Assembly: GCF_000189635.1 (NCBI RefSeq)
Contig: NW_002476186.1
Coordinates: forward strand, 186,001-250,000
From: Tetrahymena thermophila SB210
Taxonomy: Eukaryota > Ciliophora > Oligohymenophorea > Hymenostomatida > Tetrahymenidae
Reading direction: 5' to 3'
DNA: 64,000 bases
Every line of letters starts with the position of its first letter. Within the stretch, counting starts at the first letter, position 1. Below, one piece after another: positions 48,898-59,326 of this stretch. Position numbers and translations under genes: made by a program. The notes under the pieces were generated by a model. The model had not been told where the DNA came from. It saw only the letters and a list, made by a program, of their open reading frames with translations, and ran no database searches.

Positions 48898-50879
48898 ATG
48901 TCTGGAAAAGAAATGAATAAAAAAAATATTAAGTGCATATTCTTGGTGACTGATTGCCCTAAAAATGGCAAAAATATTTCGTTTGTTTATCCCGACTCAA
49001 CTTAAGTTTAAAATCATTTAAAAATTGCAGAAAAAGAGTTTTCACTTCAAAATTTACAATCATGCATACAAACTATGATTTAAAATTTTTTAGACTCTAC
49101 CTAATTTAGTACTAAATCTATTGAAATTAATCCAATGACATTCGCTAAAACTAGCTTTTATCTTTTATTAAAATAGTTGGTATGATTGATAAGCAGGATT
49201 TTTAGGGATTTAAAGAAGATTTTTTGAAAAATTTCTTTTCTCCTAAAAATTGCTCAATATCAAACGAACTCATCATAGAAAATTAAGTATATATAAGTAG
49301 CTCAGCCTTGATTCCCTAGCAGGAATAGCTGTATTCAATTTTGTTTATTTTACTTTAATGAGTGAATCAATTTTTAATGCTTTAGTTTTAAAAAAATAAT
49401 TCATATACTTTTATATATTAAAGTGATGACTTAAAAGAGTCTTCCGAAAGTATACAAGTAGAAGGATTTACTATTGTCATTATATGCAATGATATCTCTC
49501 CTAATTATATAAAATTCTATAAGAAAGTGCTATGCTTTTTTAGTAAATATTACATATAATATAAAATTATGTGGTCTTTTATAATAATCTACAATTATTA
49601 TTCTAGCAAGAGCGATAGAGCTAGAAGAAAAGAGAAAAAACATTCTAGGGAAAATGCTTTACAATCTTTATAAAAGCAATGAAGATTTCATTTAAATCTG
49701 CAAAAGCTAATCTGAACAGAAAAATGTTTCAATTTATAAAAACAGAGATGATGGGAATAAAAATCAAGTTTAAATTTAAGATGACATAGCTGGTAATTAT
49801 CTTTTTAAGTTTTTTAATAATTAGTTCATAGTAAATAAATGACTATAGCTCAACTACAAGAACACAGAAAAACACTGATAGAATAGCTAGATTTATATAA
49901 AAGCTTCAAAAAACTATATGATTCTTTAGAAAAAACTCTATTAGATATATCTCCTATTGTAAAATTATTTACTTTGCATACAAATAATAAATACATTTTC
50001 TATCAAAAATTTAACAGCTCTAAATGAACCTTGAAGGATATAGAATAGAAAATATTCCTCATATTAAAATAAAACCTTATTAAACTTTAATAATCTCAAG
50101 AAAAGTTTGGTAGAATATTTATTAATGACTAAGTAGATTTATTTTATATATTTTAACAGTAAATAATCACTAGATAAAGACAAAGATTGTTCCCAAAGAT
50201 TCAAAGAATTTATTGACATGTAAAATCCTTCTAAAAGGTAATACGATTAAATTTATTTTAAAATAATATTTAATCTTTCATGAAAAATCTCAACAATAAA
50301 TAAAAAGAATTTATTTCTAATTCTGTTTTAATTAATTAAGTTTTGAATAGCTAGCAAAGTAAGGACATTTTTCAATGAAAGAAATAGAGTTATATGTGAA
50401 TCACTTATTTAAATGGCAAGAAAATGTAACTATTGTTAATAAGCTTGAGTCTTCATGCATTTATGTTTTAAACCCAAAATTTAAATATAATTTTCAAACT
50501 CTTGTTCAACTTGGATCTAAATATAAAGATAAATTCAAAAGCTAGGATCAAGATATTGAAAACATAATTGCAAAATTCTAGTTTCCTATTACATGGTAGT
50601 AACTTAAAGATACAAACTTTTTAAAGCATGATGGTGAAATAGTTCATCTTTTGTAAAATAGAATTATATGTGAATGTGAAACATATCTATATTAATTACC
50701 AAACAAAGTGCCTGGTTTTAGTTAATATTCGAAATTTGAAAAATATGTTAACAAACCAATAACAATTCACGAAATATGCCACAGAGAAGACATGAAGCTT
50801 CAAGCTTTGATATAGCTTCTAAATGATAGTAAAAGCCATATTAAATATTACTATATTATCCCCAAATGACCAAACCTTT
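48898..50879 (+). CDS. NPRL3-like GATOR1 subunit
   Basis: A multi-exon gene from ATG 48898 to TGA 50877-50879. The N-terminus (CIFLVTDCPKNGKNISFVYP) is like the first strands of the NPRL2/NPRL3 longin domain. An intron of about 67 bases joins NFLDSTQ to FIGMIDKQDFQGFKEDFL. It then reads EGFTIVIICNDISPNYIKFY and RAIELEEKRKNILGKMLYNL, matching the NPRL3 helix after the longin strands. Later come IENIPHIKIKPYQTLII (as in the RPYHTLLLL block of NPRL3) and a winged-helix-like C-terminus (ICECETYLYQLPNKVPG). NPRL3 pairs with NPRL2 and DEPDC5 to act as the GAP that shuts off TORC1 at the lysosome under amino-acid starvation. The match is distant and was recognised by motif order, so NPRL2 or another longin protein is possible. 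Confidence 0.6.
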
Positions 50880-52184
50880 TTATTCTAATATTTTTATGTT
50901 TTAATTGTAAATAATTAATTATTAATAATAAAAATAAAAGTTATTTCTTAGGATTTTTAGAAAATGTTTTGATTTTTTAAAATATATAATGCTAATAATA
51001 AGTCTTCTTCAAATAGAATTAACTCTAACTTATTTGAGCATTTTGTTAAAATTTAAATAGTCTAAATTGAAAATATATTTTCATATTAAAATTTAAATAA
51101 AAACTTATCAAAATTTATTCGAAAAGTCTTGTGTAAATAAATCAATTTTATTTAGTATTCTCATTTGATATTTTCTAAGAATTAAATTTATCTTATTAAT
51201 ATTATTCTAAATTTTATAAAAATACTTAAATTCACTAAAGAAATAAATAAAAAAGTGAGAGTTTTAAGCATATTTAAATCTTTTATGAAATTAAAAATTA
51301 TTGGGAAAAAAACGTAGAATAAAATTTAAAACTTAAATACTATAGAAAGATATTTTAATATAATGTTTTTAATTGTAATCTGAAAATTTAATAAAGTTAA
51401 TTATCATTTTATGTATGTTTATTGAAGAACATTAATATTATAGATTCTTCTAATAGTTATTATTTTACTAATAATTATTGAAGAATACTATTATAAAAGC
51501 TTTTTCAAATAGTTCTCAAGGTTGTAATTATAAATAATATCAATAAGGAAAAAATAAATCTTATTTAGAATAATGGTGGTTTTGTTAAATTGTTTTTATA
51601 ATTTTTTTATGAGCAATCAAATTTAGAAAATAAATATATTTCTTTTAAATAAAATATAAGTTTTTAATTGGTACTAATTTAAAATTTTATTTAAGTTGCT
51701 TTAAAAGATTATAAATATTTTTATAGCTTTTATATTTCAAACGAGAATATGAATATCTATAAGACAAAATAGATGGATTTAAGTATATGTATGGAGATAA
51801 AAAATAAAATTTAAAAAAAATAACAATAAACTAATGAGAAAAAGAGTAGAGTAAAAACTGAATAAAGAGACAATCAATATCAAATCATTTATTCAAACTG
51901 CCAAGGTTTTTTTTAATAGTACTTTGTTAGTTTTTTTTATTAAATATCTCAACAATAAGTGAGTGTTAATAATATTAAGGTGGTCACAAATTAAGGTTTG
52001 TCTATATTACAAATATTTAGTTAATTAATCATAAGTTTTATGTTAAAAATATTTATTTGAATTTAATAAAGCTAAAGTTTTATTTTAAATTCTGTATGGC
52101 TTTCAATAAATAAATAGTTTTTGTAGTAAATAGTTTTTGATTAAAATTATAAATTATTATGTATTATATTATTTCAAAAAAGAA
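50880..52184. other. Intergenic stretch
   Basis: A/T-only spacer upstream of the tRNA gene's 3' end. No gene is visible. Confidence 0.5.
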
Positions 52185-52254
52185 GGGCTTGCCGGGAATC
52201 GAACCCGGATCGCCAGTACCCGAAACTGGCATTCTACCACTAAACCACAAGCCC
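52185..52254 (-). tRNA. tRNA-Pro (anticodon CGG)
   Basis: The minus strand folds into a complete 70-base cloverleaf without an intron. The acceptor stem GGGCTTG/CAAGCCC is perfect, the D arm reads GTTT-AGTGGTA-GAAT, and the anticodon arm is CCAGT-TTCGGGT-ACTGG. The T arm is CCGGG-TTCGATT-CCCGG. The loop TTCGGGT gives anticodon CGG, which reads CCG (Pro). The A box and B box (GGTTCGATTCC) are intact. No CCA is encoded, as in eukaryotes. It stands out as the only G/C-rich element for kilobases. Confidence 0.95.
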
Positions 52255-53184
52255 TCTCTTAACTTAATAAAAATAAATATTAAATAATTTAAGTTGAATC
52301 CTTTTTTTAAGAATTCTTTTTATTTTGGATATTTTTTTGTTTAAAATCAAAAAGTTTCTTTCATTAATTTTATCGACTTATGAATCAAATAAGTAAAGAA
52401 ATTTTTTTAATTAAAAACAGTAATGTGTTAATAATTTTGACTTATCAAATATTCAAATTTTTATCTACCACAATATGAAAATGCAATTTTAAAATTTATT
52501 TTATTTATTATTTATTTTTTCTCATAATAGTTACATATATTATGCTAATTGCTGATCAGATACTAAGCAACCTGATGTACTTAGATTAGGTTGATTTGTT
52601 AGTAAAAATTCCTCTTCTCTGATTCTTATTTTATAAATTATAACTAATGGAAATTTCATTCATTTATTAAAAAAAAAAACTAACCACTTATTTTGTGAAT
52701 CTTATGAAAATTGATTTGCAAATATATTAAGCACATTTACTATCAAAATAATGAATTCTCAAGAATATGTGATTTTAACGTACTAGAAAGAATGAGATGG
52801 GCTATCAAATAAATAATTATTAGATTGAAAAATAAATTAATAGATTCCTTCTATTGTTTAAGAAAAATTAATTTGTGAATGAAATATTTTGAGTAAAATA
52901 GATATATTTCTGTTTGTCAGCTTTGCTTCACTAAAAATTGTTTAATATCTGGGATTTTCAATTATTTTAGTAATAAATTATAATCAATTATATATCAAAA
53001 TAAAAATTTTTGTAAATTATATCAAAATTAAGTGTGCACAAAGATAGATTATATTAATTAATTGAAAGCATTTGAAATAATTATTAAGCAGCTTAAAAAT
53101 TGTTGAAAAGGAAATAATCCAAACCAATAAAATCACAGACATTAAAATAAAAGATTACAGTAGCTGCAGTTATTTAATTAGATA
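52255..53184. other. Intergenic stretch
   Basis: A/T-rich spacer between the tRNA promoter side and the PAP2-like gene. Nothing further is visible. Confidence 0.5.
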
Positions 53185-54744
53185 ATGGAAAACTAGCTTA
53201 GAAACTAAGAAGAAAATGGAGTTAATGCATAGCTGCTTTAACACAGAGATTCAAATATGATTAACCCTTATTAAAAAAATAGAAATGTTTACACTAAAAA
53301 ATCAAATATTTTGCTAGGATTAAGTATTTTCCTGATAGTTCTCTCCACAATTCTCAATATTTTATTCCAAAATACCATTTTCAATACTTCATTAGATGTT
53401 TAGTAATCGATTTAGAAGAATATGGATGTTGAATTTCTTAAGTTTTTAATGAATATTATCTCTAACTTTGTCAATCCTACTATAGTCATTGGCTTACTTA
53501 TCTTGATATTCGCATTCTCTAGAAAAAAATTTGAAATTCTTAACTTTTTACTATACTTTGCTTTTGTGAGCTATATTTGTTCAATTATGAAAACTCTTTT
53601 TGCTAGCCCAAGACCATATTGGGTTGGAAATAAGGTGAGTTAATGGGAATGGGTTTGCTATTAAGAATATGGAAATCCTTCAGGTCATTCATTATTAGGT
53701 CCTATTTTCTATGAATTCATCTTGCGTAATTATATTTTAAGAAAAATAAACAAAGAGAACAAATTAGCAAGAGTGGCTGCCACTATTGGCATTATCACTC
53801 TTGTAGCCCTCATTTTATTTTGTCGTCTTTACCTAGGAATGCATGCTTTGAACTAAGTCTTTTACGGCTTGATTATTGGAATATCCTTAATTATTTTGTA
53901 TCGCCTCTACTTTGAGATAACTATCAAAAGAGTGCTGCTTTATTTAGTGAGGTGCAACATAGATAACTCAAAGAAACCAAAAGCTTGTGTTTACATTCTA
54001 TCTGTATTTTTACTTTGCCTAATTCTATGCATAAACATATATATATTGCAAGATACTGTTAAGGATAAATCGAATGAAAATTAGTGGGAAATTTAGATAG
54101 AAGATAAATGTAATATAAAAGAGCTAGATCCCTTAAAGGCTTTTTACAATAGATGCTTTATTGATTGCTCAGGAGTCTGCATCTGCTTCTCTTTGATGCT
54201 TGGGTTCCTGTATTCTAAGCACCCAGAATTCTTACTAGGTCGCTATTCGAATCAATCTAATGTTTTTCTACGTTCTTTAGTAATAACTATTTCCAGTTTA
54301 GTCTTTATAGTTGGTTTTATTTTATTACCAACTGGTGAAATGGTTTTTTTGAAATTCTTTTTTTAATCTATTGGTGTTTTTGCTGCTGGCTTTTGTCTTA
54401 TTTATCTAGCACCAATATTGTTGTTTAAGTATAACTTAGTACAACCTATTCACAAAGAACTCTAAAGTGAGTTAACTGAGGAACTAAGTACAGAAAAAAA
54501 GCATCCTAAAATCTATCAAAATTAGAAAGAAAGTCAAGAAGGTGATAGATTCTCTATAAATGCTAATTTTGAAAATAATCATAAAAACTCTGGTGATGAT
54601 TATGAAGATCACGATATTGACTTCTAAAATACTTATGACCTTTACAAGCCTTAAAACACTTCTAATGGTACAAAATCTCTTCAAAATGACAAAAACGAAT
54701 AATAATAGAACAATGAAAAAAGAGCTTCAAAAGAAATTAATTGA
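53185..54744 (+). CDS. PAP2-superfamily phosphatase-like membrane protein
   Basis: An intronless 519-residue frame from ATG 53185 to TGA 54742-54744. After 45 polar residues it has a membrane anchor (ILLGLSIFLIVLSTILNIL...), then the PAP2 core with motif 1 KTLFASPRP, motif 2 NPSGHSLL and motif 3 CRLYLGMHALNQ, set between hydrophobic helices. PAP2 enzymes remove phosphate from lipid phosphates (phosphatidate, sphingosine phosphate, diphosphates) on the lumenal or outer face. Motif 3 departs from SRxxxxxHxxxD: the Ser is Cys and the final Asp is Gln (codon TAA), while Arg and His remain. Four more hydrophobic segments follow (for example VYILSVFLLCLILCINIYIL and LVFIVGFILLPTG), then an acidic tail with NNHKNSGDDYEDHDIDF. 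A GTGAGT inside codes for Val-Ser and is not a splice site, since the frame runs on into motif 2. Confidence 0.85.
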
Positions 54745-55793
54745 ACTTACAACTTCTAACATTGAAATATTTTTATTTTAAGAAAATAATCTTTTCTTTC
54801 AAATTAAGTTAATGAATTAATACAATTACTCTCTTAAATACATTAATAAAAAAGATATTTAATCTCAAATGAAATCAACTCACTAATTCATAAGTTGATA
54901 GATAACTAAAAGTGCTTATTATACACTCATTGGTTTCTTTTGTATTCAATAGCACTATAAATTATGATAATATATAAATAATCCTCTCCTAAATTTCAGA
55001 CTTTATTTTTATTTTCAGTATAAATATTAGTTTTGTAATGCAATAAACAGCATATCTTAAATATTTTATTTCTCAACTTTTCACAAAATTAATTAATCAT
55101 GAATCATATTTATATTTCATTATGTTTTTTTTTATATTTGAGTAATTTTAACTATTACCTTATCAAATACGATAAGAAAAAAAATTGATAAACAAATTGG
55201 CAAAATTAGTTAATATTTTAAAAAAATTCTATCTTTTAAGAAGAATTTCTAAATAAATCATTATGTCTTCTTTGAAGAAAAAATCATTAAATTTATACAA
55301 TTTAAATAAATTTTCAATAAAGAATTTTTAAAAATGAACCTAATAAAATAAATTATTTAATTATTTATGCAAAAATATATAATTATAATTTTGAATTTAA
55401 AGATATTTGTTTATAATTGATATATACCATTAATAATTGATAATTGATATTAATAATTGAAGAATACAATTAATATTTATTTAAATTATGAATTTGTTTT
55501 AGCTTTTAACTTTCTGTATTTTAGTTAAAATTAGTTGAATTATAAGAACTAAAAGAGAAAACTAAATGATCTAATATAAAGTATGAATTAAATTATTTAA
55601 TACTTTAATGTTAATACTTAAGATTTGTTATTAAGATATTTTACTATATCTTTATTTCTTTATTATTTTTGGTTTTTTGTTTGTTTGTTTGTTTGTTTTT
55701 ATATAGTAGTTATATATTTATTTTCTTTATCAAAATCTGGTTTTTTATTCTTTAACATATTTATTATTTATTAATTTAATTTAGGAAAACTAT
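54745..55793. other. Intergenic stretch with (TTTG)n run
   Basis: A/T-rich spacer between convergent genes, containing the TTTG run at 55674-55700. No gene is visible. Confidence 0.5.
55674..55700. repeat. (TTTG)n microsatellite
   Basis: Five tandem TTTG units in intergenic DNA just downstream of the minus-strand membrane-protein gene. Confidence 0.8.
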
Positions 55794-57001
55794 TCAAATT
55801 TCATTATTACTAATGAAAGATAAGGAAGCACTAATGTCATTATTACTTGAATCTTTATATTTGTTTTTACGGCTTTTCATCAAGTTATTAAATTGAATAT
55901 TTCTACCAAATCCATTTTATAAATCTTCATTTGAAATCAAAGATTTTTTCTATATTTTAAATTTAAATTTTAAATAAAAAAGTATCTTTAATAAAATAAA
56001 TAAATTTTGAAAAAATAAAAATTTAAATCATCAAATTCATTTTAGTTTTCAATCAATTTTTTATTTTTTTATATTTATTAAATTAAAAGAAAATTAATAT
56101 TTTAAAGAGTAAATCAAGCTTTTCTTATAATAATTTTAAGCAAATTAATTTAAATAATTTTCTTAAATTTTTATTTTAATAAATTCTTTTTAAAATATTT
56201 GATTGTAAATTTGATTTAATAATTTAAAATATTGAGAAAGGGTTGATTACCATTTCATTAGAATATTCTGTTCTTGGTCTTTTATACTTAAATAAGTTGA
56301 ATAAATATATTAAAGGCAAAAAAGTAACAACTATTTAAATAAAACTCTTCAAACTTTGTTCTCCTGCTTCACGACCATCATCAGCTTATTTAAGGTAGCT
56401 CTAAATAAAAAAAATATTTTAAATTTAGTTTGATTTTCTAATATATTTTACTGGTGGGAGAATGGTACAGCTATTCTCATTAGGAGAATTCTACAGTTAA
56501 AGCATATAGTAGATTAAGACACATAGAAGCAAAAATTAGGTAGAAAAATAGACAACTATTAAACTCCTAAAGTATTTTAAATATAAAAATATATGTTAAA
56601 ATCAGTATCATTTTTCATTTTGAAATCTTACAATAAATCCTCAAGCTTATCTTCTTAATCCAGGAAATTTTTGATTCCTTATTCTTGTTCAATAGTAAAC
56701 AGTGATATGAAATTTTTCTTTTAGATAGAAAATTTTTTATAAAATAAAAACCCCATAGACACAAAGAGAAAGCCAATAACAGTTCCAGCTATTCTTATCC
56801 ACAAACCTGTTAAATCTTCACACTAATTGTATTACATTCCATCTTAAGAAAAATAACTAAATAACATCAAGCCAATTAGAGTTAGCATAATAACCAAAAA
56901 AACAATTAACAGCCTTTTAAATTAGTTTAAATAAATTAAAATATGAATATGCAATAATAAAAGTACAGTTTGCGTTCTGTGATTTTTTTAGAGTCTGTCA
57001 T
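55794..57001 (-). CDS. Small membrane protein of unknown function
   Basis: Starts at ATG 56999-57001 (MTDSKKITERKLLLIVF...) and ends at TGA 55794-55796. The first intron joins ERK|L in phase; others lie near 56396-56464 and at 55950-56250, the latter leading into the last exon (KKSLISNEDLQNGFGRNIQF ... SASLSFISNNEI). Two membrane helices near the N-terminus (LLIVFLVIMLTLIGLMLFSY and RIAGTVIGFLFVSMGFLFY) flank a short loop with a Cys (QYNQCEDLTG), as in tetraspan proteins. A helical segment follows (QEDKLEDLLQDFKMKND), then a less certain hydrophobic exon, SYLKQADDGREAGEQSLKSF and a further membrane helix (IVVTFLPLIYLFNLF). I do not recognise a family. The middle exon (about 56460-56590) is the weakest part of the model. 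Confidence 0.6.
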
Positions 57002-57538
57002 TTTATAATATTTATGAATAAAATAAAAGAAAATTGAGCAGAAAAGGATTTATCTGCTATAAACATCAAATGTTTTCATGAATGAGAAACTATAAATCGC
57101 CAAATATGTTATTTAAACTAATTTTTAAAAATAATTTTAAAATCAAATTTATATTCTTTTTTTGTAACAAAAATTGACTAAATAATAAATTTATTTTTCA
57201 GCTTTCACCTTGAAATTTTAATTTTCTAAAGTAATTTAAAATTATTTGCCTTAGTATAAATAAGTAAGGAAATACCAAAATAATTTTAAATCATGATTAT
57301 ATAAATTCTTATCGAATTGACTAATTTATTATACAGCTTTTACTTTGATACTTTATTTTTGTAAAGTAATTAAAAATTAATTTACTAAATAAAGTAAAGA
57401 AATATGATTTTTATCTATATTATTAAACTAACTAAAACCGATTATAATTTTATTTTATTTAAGTAATTTTTTTCTTTAAGAAGCTGTATATTTATTCAAT
57501 TATTGATTTGAAAATAAACTCTAAAAAGTATTTTACTG
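57002..57538. other. Divergent intergenic region
   Basis: A/T-rich region between a minus-strand and a possible plus-strand gene. No named element is visible. Confidence 0.45.
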
Positions 57539-58457
57539 ATGGAAAGAGCGAATATAGCATATAAAACAAATGATTTTTTTGTCCAAAAGCGCTACTTTTT
57601 AACTTTCTTAATCCAAAATTCCCTAACGCACAATCCAGTCATGATGAAATAAAAAAGCAGCTACATAGCGATCCTATTTTTAATAATAATTATTAATTCA
57701 TTAATCATTAAAAATATACTTTTGCTATCCTTAATATGATATTGTAAAATATTAATTAATTTTACAAAGCTTAAATTTTTTACAACTTGCGAGAATATAA
57801 AATTTTATGAATTAGAATAATTATTTTTAAATAATGAGTCAGTACCATATACAAAAAACGACGTTTTTAGATTAGTTTGAGTTATTGCTACAGGCTGAGC
57901 AAGCTTCAAATATTGTTCCCATTTTTATAATTTGTAATTGAGTTATGAATTATTTTTATTATTTCAATTATAATTTAATAAAAGAAAGCGATAATCAACA
58001 ATTTAAGCAAAATTTCAGTTTATTCAAGGCTAAAATATTCTCTAAAGTTTAATTTGATTATATTAATCCTAATATACTTGTTTGTTGTTATTTGGAATAT
58101 CAAAATACTACAAACTCTAACTAATCGAACTTAATTTTTACCTCTCTTATTTATTATTATTTCTAAGACTTCTTTTTAGAGCTATATTTTTAATAAAAAA
58201 TTTACATCAATTTTCCTTGTCTTTTTTGTTATTCACAAATATAATATTACTAATTAATTTCTTTGTATTATACTCGGCCTTTCTTTTTACCTTTTATGGC
58301 CTGATTAATTTAAAAGGAATTTTATTAATCTCACATTAATAAATGCTAAGTGTCAATCAAGTCTTCTTCGATATTTATTTCTTCACTCTTTTTCATTCAT
58401 TTATTCTATCTATCATATTTTATAAATATATAAGCAGTATTACCATAAATAGGTGAT
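57539..58457 (+). CDS. Uncertain multi-exon gene or pseudogene, membrane protein-like
   Basis: Several plus-strand segments look coding but lie in different frames: NPKFPNAQSSHDEIKKQLHS with DPIFNNNYQF at about 57600-57690; then IMSQYHIQKTTFLDQFELLL with QAEQASNIVPIFII to 57924; then SDNQQFKQNFSLFKAKIF with SKVQFDYINPNILV at about 57998-58085. Finally a hydrophobic stretch ends TFYGLINLKGILLISHQQ, VFFDIYFFTLFHSFILSII and a TGA at 58455-58457. An intron of 50 bases (GTAATTG..TAAAAG) joins the second and third in phase, which favours a real gene. The other joints need very short introns or frame breaks. The coordinates give the extent of coding-like sequence, not a finished model. Confidence 0.35.
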
Positions 58458-59326
58458 AGATTTACATATAAAATATTAAATAAATCATAAATATTACTAA
58501 ACTAAATACCAACAAAGTATTGGCTAATTAGCATATTAATAGTATAGAATATTTTTATAAACAGTTTAATATTATAAAACTTAATTTAATTAATTTTAGA
58601 AAATATTTCAACAACTTTCAATTTAAACTCACTATTTTTAATATTTAATTAATTAATTTAAGAAACATAAATTTTCAATGAACAAAATTAAAAATGCAAA
58701 TATTTTGATTATATTCTTTTATTAAATTAATTTTTCAAGGTTTGCTTCTTTTTTAATTTTTCTAAATATCAAAATAAAACATCTAATTTTGTTTTTATTA
58801 TTTTCTCTTAAACTAAATAAATACATTTCCTTGTAGGAAGATAAATCCTATTCTAATTTATAGATAGAATTCCATCTTAAAAATTTTATATCAATTACTT
58901 TTATTAATTTGGAATTTAAAACTATAAATTTGGTTTGTCTAATGTAACTAACTTTAAGTTAAAAAATATAAATCAAGCTAATTCTATTTTTTATTTATTT
59001 AAAATTAGAATAAAATAATAAAAGAGAGTAAAAGTTATATAATATGCCAATTTCAGTACATTCATTTAAACTATTTATTAAAACTATTTTGGATTTTCTA
59101 TTTATTTTTTTTATGGACTTATTTGATATTAGGTAAATCTCAAATTAACAAATTAATTTAAAAATAATATTTGGATTATTTTTTATTTTAAATCTTATTT
59201 CTTTAAATAATTTGAGTTTGCTAATTATTAGCTAGTTGCAAAAGAAGTTTTTAATATATTTTAACATTATAATAATATATAGTAATATTTACAAGTTAAA
59301 TTAAGATTAAATTTTCAAATTTTATT
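58458..59326. other. Intergenic stretch
   Basis: A/T-only spacer. Long open frames exist by chance, because only TGA stops, but composition is not coding-like. Confidence 0.45.

Noticed and set aside
49082..49200. An apparent frameshift in the NPRL3-like gene, where one frame runs to a TGA just after an AAAATAG and another continues
   Set aside because: A GT..AG intron of about 67 bases starting at GTACTAAATC and ending AAAATAG joins the two frames in phase, so no frameshift is needed.
53632..53650. A consensus-like 5' splice site GTGAGT inside the PAP2-like gene
   Set aside because: Reading through it as Val-Ser leads directly into the PSGHS motif in the same frame, so it is coding.
56457..56500. 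A small hairpin (GAGAAT..ATTCTC) considered as a structured RNA
   Set aside because: The stem is only six pairs, sits at an exon-intron boundary of the minus-strand membrane gene, and no further structure surrounds it.
58150..58840. A 200-codon open frame that looks like a multipass membrane protein (CIILGLSFYLLWPDQ)
   Set aside because: All three frames are open there. This one uses rare codons such as CGA and AGG and runs far into A/T-only spacer, while another frame has better codons and a stop at 58455.
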